NCBI RefSeq assembly: GCF_042852765.1
Contig: NZ_AP031414.1
Direction: 5' to 3' (one strand)
Source of the DNA: Schaedlerella glycyrrhizinilytica_A
GTDB lineage: Bacteria > Bacillota > Clostridia > Lachnospirales > Lachnospiraceae
DNA: 64,000 bases
Positions 35,485 through 43,694 of this stretch are shown in pieces. A program made the translations under genes and the position numbers. The first letter of the stretch is position 1, and each line of letters begins with the position of its first letter. The notes beneath the pieces were generated by a model. The model was not told the DNA's origin. It saw nothing but the letters and a program-made list of their open reading frames with translations, and did no database searches.

Positions 35485-36645
35485 ATGGAACATTCACTTG
35501 CCACAGAGCTGACCCGTCAGCTCATCCAAATCGAAAGCACCGATCCGGGAACTTATGAGCTGACGATCAAAGACTGGATCTGTAGCTGGCTGATCTCGGC
35601 TTTACACGCTGATGTCCGCCTTTATCAGGACGAAGTGCTTCCCAACCGATTCAATCTGATGGCAGAACTTCCGGGAACGGATCCGGGTCTTCCGGCTCTT
35701 GTCTGGATCTGCCATATGGATACGGTCGTTGTCGGAAACGGCTGGACTGTTCCGCCTTTTTCTGCTTTGGAACGTGACGGCAAAATTTACGGCAGAGGAG
35801 CTTGTGATATGAAATCCGGTCTTGCCTGCTGTCTGTCTGCATTTTCTTATGCAGCACAAAAATCAATAAGCACCCCGCCGCGGCGCACATTAAAACTGAT
35901 CTGTACCGTAGACGAAGAAGATTTTATGCGTGGAAGCGAACGCTGTATCCAATCCGGCTGGGTCACAAAAGAAGACTGGATTCTGGATGCCAAACCGACC
36001 AACGGGCAGATCCAGGTTGCCCACAAAGGACGGACCTGGTACGAGATCACAGTCACCGGGCACACGGCTCATGCCAGTACGCCATGGAAAGGGGCAGACG
36101 CTGTTGCCGCCATGGCGGAGATCATTCATGAGATCCGTACCGCGATCCAAAACGCGCCGACACATCCGGATCTCGGTCAGTCTACGGTCACATTTGGGCA
36201 GATCGAGGGCGGTTATCGTCCGTATGTCGTTCCGGATCAATGCAAGTTGTGGATCGATATGCGCCTTGTTCCGCCACTTTGTACCGAACAGACCAACCGG
36301 ATCGTCCAACAGGCGATCGAAAACACACAAACCACTGTACCCGGAATCCATGCTTCCTACAAGATCACCGGAAACCGCCCCTATGTGGAAAAAGACGAAC
36401 ATTCTCCATTATTAAGACATTTGCATAAAATCTGCTGCCGGACGACCGGCGTCGAAACGATCGTGAGCTGCTTTCCGGGCTATACCGACACCGCGGTCAT
36501 CGCGGGAACTCTGCACAACACAAACTGCATGTCCTACGGTCCCGGCAATCTCGAATGTGCGCACCAGCCGGACGAATGGGTGGCAATCAAAGACATTCTG
36601 CGTTGTGAAACGGTATACAAACGGCTGGCAGATCTTATCTTTTGA
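35485..36645 (+). CDS. M20-family metallopeptidase (ArgE/DapE/ACY1 type)
   Basis: About 386 residues. The start at 35485 (MEHSLATELT) follows GAGGAGGG; the longer reading overlaps the preceding terminator. Zinc-site motifs are ICHMDTVVVGNGW (His and Asp), GRGACDMKSGLAC (bridging Asp), and TVDEEDFMRGSE (Glu base). The dimerization lid is around 180-300 (VTGHTAHASTPWKGADAV). It would hydrolyse an N-acyl amino acid or dipeptide in the cytosol; the substrate cannot be told from sequence. Confidence 0.9.
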   Translation: MEHSLATELTRQLIQIESTDPGTYELTIKDWICSWLISALHADVRLYQDEVLPNRFNLMAELPGTDPGLPALVWICHMDTVVVGNGWTVPPFSALERDGKIYGRGACDMKSGLACCLSAFSYAAQKSISTPPRRTLKLICTVDEEDFMRGSERCIQSGWVTKEDWILDAKPTNGQIQVAHKGRTWYEITVTGHTAHASTPWKGADAVAAMAEIIHEIRTAIQNAPTHPDLGQSTVTFGQIEGGYRPYVVPDQCKLWIDMRLVPPLCTEQTNRIVQQAIENTQTTVPGIHASYKITGNRPYVEKDEHSPLLRHLHKICCRTTGVETIVSCFPGYTDTAVIAGTLHNTNCMSYGPGNLECAHQPDEWVAIKDILRCETVYKRLADLIF

Positions 36646-36682
36646 AACGCCGGAACAGCATGCTCATTTAGAAGCAGATCAT

Positions 36683-36742
36683 AAAAAAAAGTTCAGCCGG
36701 ACAGACTGGCACACATCGCCACTGTCCTTTGCTGAACTTTTT
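36683..36742. terminator. Bidirectional terminator between M20 gene and lacX-like gene
   Basis: AAAGTTCAGC pairs with GCTGAACTTT, with inner GGACAG/CTGTCC and TGGC/GCCA, and A/T tracts on both sides. Confidence 0.88.
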
Positions 36743-36773
36743 CTTTCTATACTGATTTTTCTCTGTAAGCGCT

Positions 36774-37640
36774 CTACGCAACTATGATCTGATAAGCTTT
36801 TACAAATTTTTCTCCGGCTTCCAACTGTGTGATCCCCGGTTTCTCGGAAATATCTCCCTCGAACCCTACGTTATCACAACGTCCGACCCACGGCTCCAGA
36901 CATACGAACGGAGCATCCTTTACGGACCAGATCCCGAAATTCGGAAATCCTTTACACCGAAGTCCCACATATGGAGTTCTGTCTTTTCGGCACAGCCATA
37001 CTTCTTCCAGCTGCCCGTCAAAGATCAACGCATCTTTCTCAAACATTTCCTCAGATACCGGATACATTTCCTGCTCTAATTCCAACGGATAACTCTGATC
37101 CGGCACACCGGTTCCGCTTGCCGGATCCACGAGAATATAATTCAATTCCGTTTTGCCCGGAAATTTCAGAAAATAATCTTCTTTTTTTTCGCCTGCTTCG
37201 GCAAACCGAAATGCCGGATGCCCGCCGATCGTAAAATACATCGTCTCTGCCGTCCGGTTCTTGACTTGCCACTCGACTTCCAGCTCTTTCCCACGCAATT
37301 GATAACTGATATGAAGTTCAAAATCATACGGATAGACTTCTTTCATTTCTTCGTTGGACAGGATCATAAACGAAGCATTGTCCTTGGATGATTTGATGCA
37401 TATAAACATCGTATCTCTTGCAAATCCATGCTGACTTGTCGGATACTGGATTCCTCCAATCCGTACGGTATTTCGATAGGTTTTTCCTACGTTCGGAAAC
37501 AACACCGGAGAGTGACGTTTCCAATACTTCGGATCTCCCTCCCACAAAATATCACGCTGATTTTCTTTGTCATAAATACGGATAACTTCCGCACCCATCT
37601 CCGAAATCTCCGCATACAAAAACTCATTTTCCAGTTTCAT
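36774..37640 (-). CDS. Aldose 1-epimerase family protein, LacX-like
   Basis: About 288 residues. The start at 37640 (MKLENEFLYAEISEMGAEV) follows GGGGAGG. Galactose-mutarotase-like beta-sandwich motifs include LWEGDPKYWKRHSPVLFPNV, QHGFARD (catalytic His region), and TIGGHPAFRF (second His). The C-terminus has CLEPWVGRCDN. It interconverts sugar anomers in the cytosol. It lies 35 nt after the trigger-factor-like gene on the same strand. Confidence 0.9.
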   Translation of the reverse strand: MKLENEFLYAEISEMGAEVIRIYDKENQRDILWEGDPKYWKRHSPVLFPNVGKTYRNTVRIGGIQYPTSQHGFARDTMFICIKSSKDNASFMILSNEEMKEVYPYDFELHISYQLRGKELEVEWQVKNRTAETMYFTIGGHPAFRFAEAGEKKEDYFLKFPGKTELNYILVDPASGTGVPDQSYPLELEQEMYPVSEEMFEKDALIFDGQLEEVWLCRKDRTPYVGLRCKGFPNFGIWSVKDAPFVCLEPWVGRCDNVGFEGDISEKPGITQLEAGEKFVKAYQIIVA

Positions 37641-37674
37641 GGCTTTTCCTCCCCTGTGACGATTTATCCTCATA

Positions 37675-38748
37675 TTATTTTTCAGAATCGCTCGGCTCTA
37701 CCTGCACGCAGTTGTCCGCCAGATATTCCACGACTTTCTGCTGTAATACCGCGCTTTTGACCACATCTTCTCCGACTTCTTTTTTAAAGGTTTCCACATC
37801 CTCATAATTTGACTGTTTTGCATAAGTCTCTGCCATCTCTTCGTATTCTTTATCCGACGGTTCCAGGTTCTTTTTCTCTGCTAAAAGCTTGCATGCAAGA
37901 TCACGTTTTACTGCAGTCTCTGCCACTTCCTGCGCCTGTTCTTTAAACTGCTCTTCCGTCATGTTCATATAACCGGATAAAAATTCTGCAAACTCTACAC
38001 CATAAGCTTCCGCCATTTTCTGATAAGTTTCCTCGATACTCTTATACTGCTCGTCCACCTGCTCCTGCGGAAGTTTCTTTACCTCAGTCTGCTCTAAAAA
38101 TGCCTCCATAACCGCCTGCTGGAGCTGTCCGTCAGCACTTGCCTGGATATTTTTCTCCATTTTCTCACGGATCTCTTTTTTGAACTCTTCCACGGTTTTC
38201 GATTCTTCGCTCATCGTCTGTACCCACTCATCCGTAAGCTCCGGCGTCTTCACTTCATAAATCTTATTCAGTTTGATCTCAAAATCCGCCACCTTATCTG
38301 AAAAATCTGCATTCTGATAATCAGATGGGAACTGTACCGTGATCGTAAATGTCTCTCCCGGATTGTGTCCTACGATCTGCTCTTCGAATCCTTTGTATGA
38401 ATCCGTTGCCCCGATAAAGGAACCGGATCCCAGTTCCAACATTGCCCCGGTAGCGCTTCCGCCGTCAAACGCTACTCCGTCCATTGTACCTGTATAATCA
38501 ATGTCAACCGTATCGCCAAGTTCCGCCGCCCGATCGGTGATCTCTGTCTTTGTCTGATCCGCTGTGAGATAACTGTTGATCGTGTTCTCTACCATCTCAT
38601 CGGTAACTTCTGTCTTTTCTACTTTCGATACTTCCAATCCTTTATACTGATTGATCGTCACATAGTCATTGGCTAATTTTCCGCTGCATCCCGTCAGGGA
38701 CACTGCCATGATCATTCCAATTCCTGCTGCAATCCATTTCTTTCTCAT
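37675..38748 (-). CDS. Trigger-factor-like lipoprotein peptidyl-prolyl isomerase
   Basis: About 357 residues. The start at 38748 (MRKKWIAAG) follows AGGAG; the frame is open upstream only through a hairpin cluster. A signal with lipobox LTGC puts it on the outer face of the membrane. The FKBP-type domain has GDTVDIDYTGTMDGVAFDGG and ends near KLNKIYEVK. The helical remainder resembles the trigger factor C-domain, while the ribosome-binding signature is missing. It is likely a foldase for exported proteins, replacing or adding to PrsA. Confidence 0.85.
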   Translation of the reverse strand: MRKKWIAAGIGMIMAVSLTGCSGKLANDYVTINQYKGLEVSKVEKTEVTDEMVENTINSYLTADQTKTEITDRAAELGDTVDIDYTGTMDGVAFDGGSATGAMLELGSGSFIGATDSYKGFEEQIVGHNPGETFTITVQFPSDYQNADFSDKVADFEIKLNKIYEVKTPELTDEWVQTMSEESKTVEEFKKEIREKMEKNIQASADGQLQQAVMEAFLEQTEVKKLPQEQVDEQYKSIEETYQKMAEAYGVEFAEFLSGYMNMTEEQFKEQAQEVAETAVKRDLACKLLAEKKNLEPSDKEYEEMAETYAKQSNYEDVETFKKEVGEDVVKSAVLQQKVVEYLADNCVQVEPSDSEK

Positions 38749-38814
38749 TTCTTTTTCTCCTATTCTTTCCTGTCTTTCTTTTCCTGAAACTGCCCACTCT
38801 GACGCAGCCTCGCT

Positions 38815-38914
38815 AAATGCTTCGCATTTTCCTTCGGCTCGCTTCGCTCGCCGAATCGCCGATTTACTTAATGCAGTCTGCCGAACAAGCTCGACGATCT
38901 GCATTAAGCAAATC
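38815..38914 (-). repeat. Cluster of three hairpins in the foldase gene leader
   Basis: A 16-bp stem joins 38861-38876 and 38899-38914 (CTGCATTAAG arm, one G-U pair). A GGC/GCC hairpin with tandem GA mismatches lies at about 38836-38852. AAATGC/GCATTT with a three-base loop lies at 38815-38829. They lie between a TATAAT at 38942-38947 and the foldase start. They could be a REP-like element or a 5' UTR regulator. Confidence 0.7.
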
Positions 38915-39026
38915 AGCGGCTCGGCTCCGCCCTTTCCGCACATTATACCTTATATAACTGTGGAAAAAAAGGGATTGGGGAAAATTCACGGTTATTTCAT
39001 AAAATTTCAAAAATAATGATTTTCCG

Positions 39027-40502
39027 TTACAGCAGCGGAGAGAGTAATCGTGAAAACTGTTCTTTGGCTTTGATCACAAGTCCTCGTTGATCGTACACTT
39101 TCCGGGTCACATGTGTACATTTCGTCATATCATTTTCAAAAGCACGCTCCAGCCGCTGTACGGTCCGTTCGCTGTAAATGACCGCATTTACCTCAAAGTT
39201 CAATCCAAAACTTCTGATATCCATATTAGCTGTTCCGACACACGCCACCATTCCGTCTACGCTCAATGTCTTCGCATGCAGAAATCCATTGTCATAAACA
39301 TAACACTTCGCACCTGCCTCGACCATTTCTCCGATATAAGAATATGTCGCCCAATAAACAAATGGGTGATCGGGTTTGCAAGGCACCATGATCCGCACAT
39401 CAATTCCCGAGCGGCTCGCGATTTTCAGCGCATCCAAAATCGAATCATCCGGAATAAAATACGGCGTCTGTATGTACACATGATGTTTTGCACTGTGTAT
39501 CAAATGCAGATAGTTATCATGGATCATCTTGATCTGTGAGTCCGGTCCACTGGAAATGATCTGTACCGGATCATGCCCGTTCCGTACATAGTGGGGTATT
39601 TCAAACAGCCTGTCGTCCAAAAACAGATTTTCTTTTGCCGCATAATTCCAGTCCAATACGAACCGCACCGCCAAAGATGTGACCGCCGCCCCCTCTATGC
39701 AAAGATGTGTATCGCGCCAATATCCGAATTTCTCATCCAATCCGATATATTCGCGCCCGACATTAAACCCTCCGACAAATCCGATTCTGCCGTCGATCAC
39801 TACGATTTTACGATGATTCCGATAATTGATACGCAGCTGAAGATTTCCAAGCAGCGCCGGAAAGAATTCCGCGACCTCGATTCCTGCCCTTTCCAGACGC
39901 TCCCAATCCCGGTTCTTCATCGTACGGCATCCCATACTGTCAAATAAAATACGGACCGCAACGCCCTCCTTGACTTTCCGTTTCAGCACCGGTTCGATTG
40001 CCTGCCACAGTTCATCGTTTTTGATAATGTAATACTGCATATGAATGTAACGTTTCGCCTGCTCCATTTCCGTAAGAAGAGCCTGAAATTTCTCGCGCCC
40101 GTCCGTATAAATCCGGACGTCGTTATTGTCCGTCAGAACTGCCTGTCCGGCTTCCAGATTGTAAAGGATCAGATCTTTAAATCTTGCCATCTCAGGATTC
40201 GCCAGCCGCAGCCGCTTCCGATATATATTTTCCTCCTGCCTGCGGACCGCATACTTAAGATCGCCCTCGATTTCTTTCGCCTTGAACATCCTGCTTTTAT
40301 GGAAATCCTGTCCGATCACCAGATATAAAATAAATCCTAAAATCGGAATAAAATACAAAAGCAGAAGCCATGTCCAGACGGTCTGCGGGGATCTTCTCTG
40401 AAAGAAAATGATCGCCAACGCAAGTATAATATTGATCACAACCAGATTGTTCATCAAGAAATCATAAATTTCTACAAGTGTATTCCAAATCGTTTCCGCC
40501 AT
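39027..40502 (-). CDS. cls: Cardiolipin synthase (phospholipase D family)
   Basis: About 491 residues. The start at 40502 (MAETIWNTLVEIY) follows AAAGGAAG. Two N-terminal membrane helices (VVINIILALAIIFF and WTWLLLLYFIPILGFIL) precede two HKD motifs: HRKIVVIDGRIGFVGGFNVG and HAKTLSVDGMVACVGTANMD. It condenses two phosphatidylglycerols to cardiolipin at the inner leaflet. Length and layout are standard. It appears monocistronic. Confidence 0.95.
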   Translation of the reverse strand: MAETIWNTLVEIYDFLMNNLVVINIILALAIIFFQRRSPQTVWTWLLLLYFIPILGFILYLVIGQDFHKSRMFKAKEIEGDLKYAVRRQEENIYRKRLRLANPEMARFKDLILYNLEAGQAVLTDNNDVRIYTDGREKFQALLTEMEQAKRYIHMQYYIIKNDELWQAIEPVLKRKVKEGVAVRILFDSMGCRTMKNRDWERLERAGIEVAEFFPALLGNLQLRINYRNHRKIVVIDGRIGFVGGFNVGREYIGLDEKFGYWRDTHLCIEGAAVTSLAVRFVLDWNYAAKENLFLDDRLFEIPHYVRNGHDPVQIISSGPDSQIKMIHDNYLHLIHSAKHHVYIQTPYFIPDDSILDALKIASRSGIDVRIMVPCKPDHPFVYWATYSYIGEMVEAGAKCYVYDNGFLHAKTLSVDGMVACVGTANMDIRSFGLNFEVNAVIYSERTVQRLERAFENDMTKCTHVTRKVYDQRGLVIKAKEQFSRLLSPLL

Positions 40503-40611
40503 ATAACTTCCTTTCTCTCTCATGTGACATTCCGGCAGTTTTTGCCGGATCCATTGTAGATATAGTATACTCGGTTTCATTCGGAAAAGTAACCCTAAAA
40601 TCTCAAATCTC

Positions 40612-40640
40612 TTGCACTTCCCCAAAAACAATGATACAAT
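40612..40640 (+). promoter_or_regulatory. Sigma-A promoter for small membrane protein
   Basis: TTGCAC (40612-40617), 17-nt spacer, TACAAT (40635-40640), about 48 nt upstream of the GTG start. Confidence 0.8.
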
Positions 40641-40687
40641 ACTAGAAGCTTAATTGCGGAATTTAGAGGATTTTAGGAGGATTTACC

Positions 40688-41146
40688 GTGAGTACTGGAA
40701 CAATTGTATTAATTGTCGTCCTGATCATCCTGATTGCAGCGCTTGTCGCGCTTTATTTTTTCGGGAAGAAGACGGAAAAGAAACAGGCTGAGCAGAAAGC
40801 ACAGATGGATGCGATGGCTCAGACGATGAACATGCTGATCATTGATAAGAAGCGTATGAAATTAAAAGAAGCTGGTCTCCCATCTGTTGTTGTTGAGAAC
40901 ACACCGAAGTATCTGCGCAGAACGAAAGTCGCAGTTGTCAAAGCCAAAGTCGGACCAAAGATCATGACACTGATGTGCGACGAAAAAGTATTCCCGCTGA
41001 TCCCGGTCAAAAAAGAAGTAAAGGCTGTCGTAAGCGGCATTTACATAACCGGAGTCAAAGGTGTGCGCGGACCACTTGAGACGCCTCAGAAAAAGAAAGG
41101 TTTCTTTGCAAGATTCAAAAAAGAGAAAGATAACACAGAAAAATAA
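40688..41146 (+). CDS. Uncharacterised single-pass membrane protein
   Basis: A 152-residue protein starting with GTG after TAGGAGG. One N-terminal transmembrane helix (VLIVVLIILIAALVALYFFG) is followed by a Lys/Gln-rich coiled segment, a compact domain (TPKYLRRTKVAVVKAKVGPK to about residue 130), and a very basic tail. The bulk should face the cytosol. It was not recognised; similar short proteins occur in Lachnospiraceae. It has its own promoter and terminator. Confidence 0.8.
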   Translation: MSTGTIVLIVVLIILIAALVALYFFGKKTEKKQAEQKAQMDAMAQTMNMLIIDKKRMKLKEAGLPSVVVENTPKYLRRTKVAVVKAKVGPKIMTLMCDEKVFPLIPVKKEVKAVVSGIYITGVKGVRGPLETPQKKKGFFARFKKEKDNTEK

Positions 41147-41165
41147 GACATCTCTATTACAACAT

Positions 41166-41217
41166 AAGCGTCAGTGTACAACAGGAAATACGCCTTGTAC
41201 ACTGACGCTTATCTTAA
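41166..41217. terminator. Bidirectional terminator at 41.2 kb
   Basis: AAGCGTCAGTGTACAA and TTGTACACTGACGCTT form a perfect 16-bp stem, between the membrane-protein gene and the convergent Crp/Fnr gene. Confidence 0.92.
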
Positions 41218-41861
41218 TTCTTGAGCAAAATACAATTTTTTTTGTATTCAATTATGCCATCTTTCTGCATTTTAGAAAGCTCGTTACACATAGTACTGCG
41301 ATCAACATTCAAATAATCTGCCAGCTGCTGACGGTTATATGGAATCAGAAAAGAATTGCTTCCGGCATGTTTTGCACATTCCGAAAAATAAGACATCAAT
41401 CGTCCCCGTATGGATTTGGAACCGGTATGCAAGATCTTTTGCGAAAGCTGCAGACTTTTGTAAGCACAGACTGTCAGTAAATTTCGTGCAAGCTTTGTAT
41501 GAAAAGGGCAGGCATTTGTGCAGGTAGTCAGAACACGGCCTACATTCATAAACAACACAGAGGTATCTTCCGCAGCAGACACTGTAACCAACATCGGCTG
41601 TCCCGGAATACAGGCATATACCTCAGCAAATACAGAACCCGGCGCAACATTTCCTAAAATACTTGTATTCCCCCAGATATCGTTACAGGATATCATCGCC
41701 ATACCGGACAACACAATACCTATATTCTCTGTAATGCTCCCTTCCGAAAGAATTACTTCTCCTTTTTTATAATTGGACTTCACACTACTCAGGCAGCTTA
41801 AAAGCAAGGCAATCTCCTCTTCTTTTCATCCACGGAATAGCTGCATATCAGATAATTTCAT
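41214..41861 (-). pseudogene. Crp/Fnr-family regulator interrupted by in-frame TGA
   Basis: The natural start appears to be 41861: GGGGGA is followed by codons for MKLSDMQLFRG. The next codon is TGA (41826-41828), and the frame then continues KEEEIALLLSCLSS and on to 41214. Family members usually read FRG-(I/M/V)-xEEEI here, so the stop replaces one hydrophobic residue. The rest is intact: a cyclic-nucleotide-like domain and the C-terminal helix-turn-helix RQQLADYLNVDRSTMCNELS. Re-initiation at a TTG (41807) lacks a clear ribosome site. Nonsense mutation or sequencing error is most likely. Confidence 0.8.
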
Positions 41862-41877
41862 ATTTCCCCCATTTTCA

Positions 41878-41889
41878 TTGTTATAACAA
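41878..41889. promoter_or_regulatory. Palindrome in the divergent crp/4Fe-4S promoter region
   Basis: TTGTTATAACAA is a perfect 12-bp palindrome between divergent genes, 17 bp before the regulator start. Its form suits a Crp/Fnr-family dimer, perhaps the neighbouring regulator. Confidence 0.5.
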
Positions 41890-41942
41890 CAGACTTTCGT
41901 TTTTGATTGTAATATACTATGTCAAGAAAGGATGAAGTAAAA

Positions 41943-42653
41943 ATGATTCGGAAAATTATCCATATAGACGAAGAAAAATGTAACGGATGTGGCGCTTGTG
42001 CCGAAGCTTGTCACGAGGGCGCGATCGGCATGGTAAACGGAAAAGCCAAACTACTGCGAGATGATTATTGCGATGGTTTGGGAGATTGTCTCCCAACCTG
42101 TCCGACAGGTGCAATTTCCTTTGTAGAACGAGAAGCTGCCGCCTATGACGAGAAATCTGCACAGGAAAATATGAGAAAAAAAATGAGAAATGATCATGCT
42201 GCTGTTTCCCACACAGGCTGTCCCGGCAGTCAGATGAAACATTTTCAGCATTCACAGGAAACCCCCTGTTCTTCTCAAACGCAGACAGAATCACAATTGA
42301 GGCAATGGCCCTGTCAAATCAAGCTGGTGCCGACCAATGCACCGTATTTTGACGGAGCAAAATTGTTGATTGCGGCTGACTGCAGCGCATACGCCTACGC
42401 CAGAATGCATGAAGATTTTATGCATGGAAAAATTACGATAATCGGTTGTCCAAAGCTCGACAGCATAGATTACAGCGAAAAGCTGACTCAGATCATTCAA
42501 AACAACAATATTCAAAGTATTACGGTTGTGCGCATGGAAGTTCCCTGCTGCGGCGGATTAGAATCAGCTGCCAAAAAAGCATTGCAGGCAAGCGGGAAAT
42601 TCATTCCCTGGCAGATCGTTACCCTTTCGCTGGACGGTAAAATTTTGGAGTAA
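41943..42653 (+). CDS. 4Fe-4S ferredoxin-domain protein
   Basis: About 236 residues. The start at 41943 (MIRKIIHIDEEKC) follows GAAAGGA. Two cluster motifs at the N-terminus, CNGCGACAEAC and CDGLGDCLPTC, bind iron-sulfur clusters; the second is atypical in spacing. The C-terminal part has conserved cysteines (LLIAADCSAYAYAR, IIGCPKLD, VPCCGGLE) seen in proteins paired with Crp/Fnr regulators near hydroxylamine-reductase genes. A redox-relay role in anaerobic stress is inferred. It is divergent from the broken regulator. Confidence 0.85.
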   Translation: MIRKIIHIDEEKCNGCGACAEACHEGAIGMVNGKAKLLRDDYCDGLGDCLPTCPTGAISFVEREAAAYDEKSAQENMRKKMRNDHAAVSHTGCPGSQMKHFQHSQETPCSSQTQTESQLRQWPCQIKLVPTNAPYFDGAKLLIAADCSAYAYARMHEDFMHGKITIIGCPKLDSIDYSEKLTQIIQNNNIQSITVVRMEVPCCGGLESAAKKALQASGKFIPWQIVTLSLDGKILE

Positions 42654-42658
42654 AATCT

Positions 42659-42728
42659 TAAAATACGAATCTCCGGAGAAATCAGTATTTTTAATGCTTT
42701 GAACTTCTGCGGGAGATTCGTATTCTCT
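42659..42728 (+). terminator. Terminator-like hairpin after the 4Fe-4S gene
   Basis: AATACGAATCTCC (42662-42674) pairs with GGAGATTCGTATT (42712-42724) around a 37-base loop; only a short T/C tail follows. Confidence 0.65.
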
Positions 42729-42788
42729 GAATTTTATCTGCTATTTTCTCGTACCAAATTATTAGAGCCCAAATAGAGCCATGAAATG

Positions 42789-43258
42789 CTATTCTTTCTG
42801 CTTTAATTTCTCTAATATTGATAGCACATCCGGTTGTGTAGGCATGAACTTTACACCGCGCTTTAACATTCCCAACACTTTTCTTGCTTTCTGTTCAATT
42901 ACCTTTGCCGTATGTTCACTGGTCAGCATCAAATGATTTCCAGCAATTGTATATTCACGTTCTATGTATTCCGCTGTAATTGAAAACATATCTTGTATTA
43001 AAAATACACTTTCTCGACTATCGTCCAATTTCACAATATGTAGAATATCGCAAGGTTTCCCTGATTGTTCCTTTTTCTCTATTATTTTCCGAAACTTATC
43101 TATTCTGCTAAAAAGCGATATCATCCAATAAATTCCCGTAGCATTATCTTCAAAACAATAATAATGTGGTCTATTGCCTCCCTTATTCCCCTTAAGATAC
43201 GGATCAGGCATATCTTCAAAAACTTGTCCTTTATAATATAAAATCCTGTTTTTTTCAT
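42789..43258 (-). pseudogene. CptN/ToxN-type endoribonuclease toxin, frameshifted
   Basis: The start at 43258 gives MKKTGFYIIKDKFLK and then leaves frame. From 43211 a second frame gives PDPYLKGNKGGNRPHYYCF to the end. Adding one T to the T5 run (43218-43222 on the plus strand as A5) restores KDKFFEDMPDPY, the usual CptN start. The body carries LKGNKGGNRPHYYC, HIVKLDDSRESVFLIQDMF and REYTIAGNHLMLTSEH, as in type III toxins of the ToxN/CptN kind. These cleave mRNA unless bound by their antitoxin RNA. The break makes a full toxin unlikely unless the ribosome or polymerase slips. Confidence 0.82.
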
Positions 43259-43285
43259 TTGTTCCATTCTTTCTGCAGAGATATG

Positions 43286-43316
43286 GAAAAAGTCCCTCGC
43301 CTTTCGGCGAAGGACT
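43286..43316 (-). terminator. Terminator between antitoxin RNA and toxin gene
   Basis: Read leftward, AGTCCTTCGCC pairs with GGCGAGGGACT around GAAA and ends in TTTTT. Type III systems carry such a partial terminator between antitoxin repeats and toxin. Confidence 0.88.
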
Positions 43317-43374
43317 AAACTTTCAACCCGACCATTTATATACCACATATCGGTCAGTGGTAAACTTTCTTTGT
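43316..43374 (-). ncRNA. CptI-type antitoxin RNA repeats
   Basis: GAAAGTTTA (minus strand) occurs at 43361-43369 and again at 43316-43324, a 45-nt period. There is thus one full repeat unit and the beginning of a second, ending at the terminator. CptI antitoxins are tandem repeats of this size that fold into pseudoknots and bind the toxin. A sigma-A promoter sits just upstream. The low copy number suggests decay or a minimal array. Confidence 0.7.
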
Positions 43375-43380
43375 ACTAAT

Positions 43381-43409
43381 ATATTAACAAGCACAAAAAG
43401 GAAAGTCAA
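43381..43409 (-). promoter_or_regulatory. Sigma-A promoter of the toxin-antitoxin locus
   Basis: Read leftward: TTGACT (43404-43409), 17-nt spacer, TAATAT (43381-43386). Transcription would start at the first antitoxin repeat. Confidence 0.85.
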
Positions 43410-43448
43410 TAGAACTATCCAGTAAAATTATATGCTGTTGGCACAAAA

Positions 43449-43460
43449 TTATTCAAACTC
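43449..43460. repeat. Candidate distal attachment site of the guaA-integrated element
   Basis: On the minus strand GAGTTTGAATAA resembles the last codons of guaA (GAGTTTGAGTGA, 50972-50983): 10 of 12 bases match, the first 8 exactly. It lies where the element genes end and chromosomal DNA with the toxin locus begins. The match is short, so the exact end is uncertain. Confidence 0.5.
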
Positions 43461-43562
43461 GGCGTGTTCTTTGTCACTATTAACTATATTTGTTTAAGTT
43501 TTATGCGAATCCACACCGTTTTTTACTTCAATTACATCATTTATTTTGCTTTACTAATTTTC

Positions 43563-43581
43563 TGTTGCCAAAATGTTGCCA
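43563..43581 (+). repeat. Integrase arm-site-like repeats, left end
   Basis: TGTTGCCA occurs twice with an 11-bp period. The same arrangement occurs at the right end (50894-50912), as expected for arm-type integrase binding sites near both ends of an element. Confidence 0.6.
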
Positions 43582-43694
43582 CGTCCCTATTATAACAAAT
43601 CCGCAAAGATTGACAACCTATTTTTCGAATGTTACACAGTAGAATCCCTTTTTCGGAACGACAGATATAAAACAATATTGCATAGCTGGCAATG

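Noticed and set aside
41826..41828. TGA in the Crp/Fnr gene as a selenocysteine codon
   Set aside because: The position normally holds an aliphatic residue, not cysteine, and no SECIS-like hairpin directly follows the codon.
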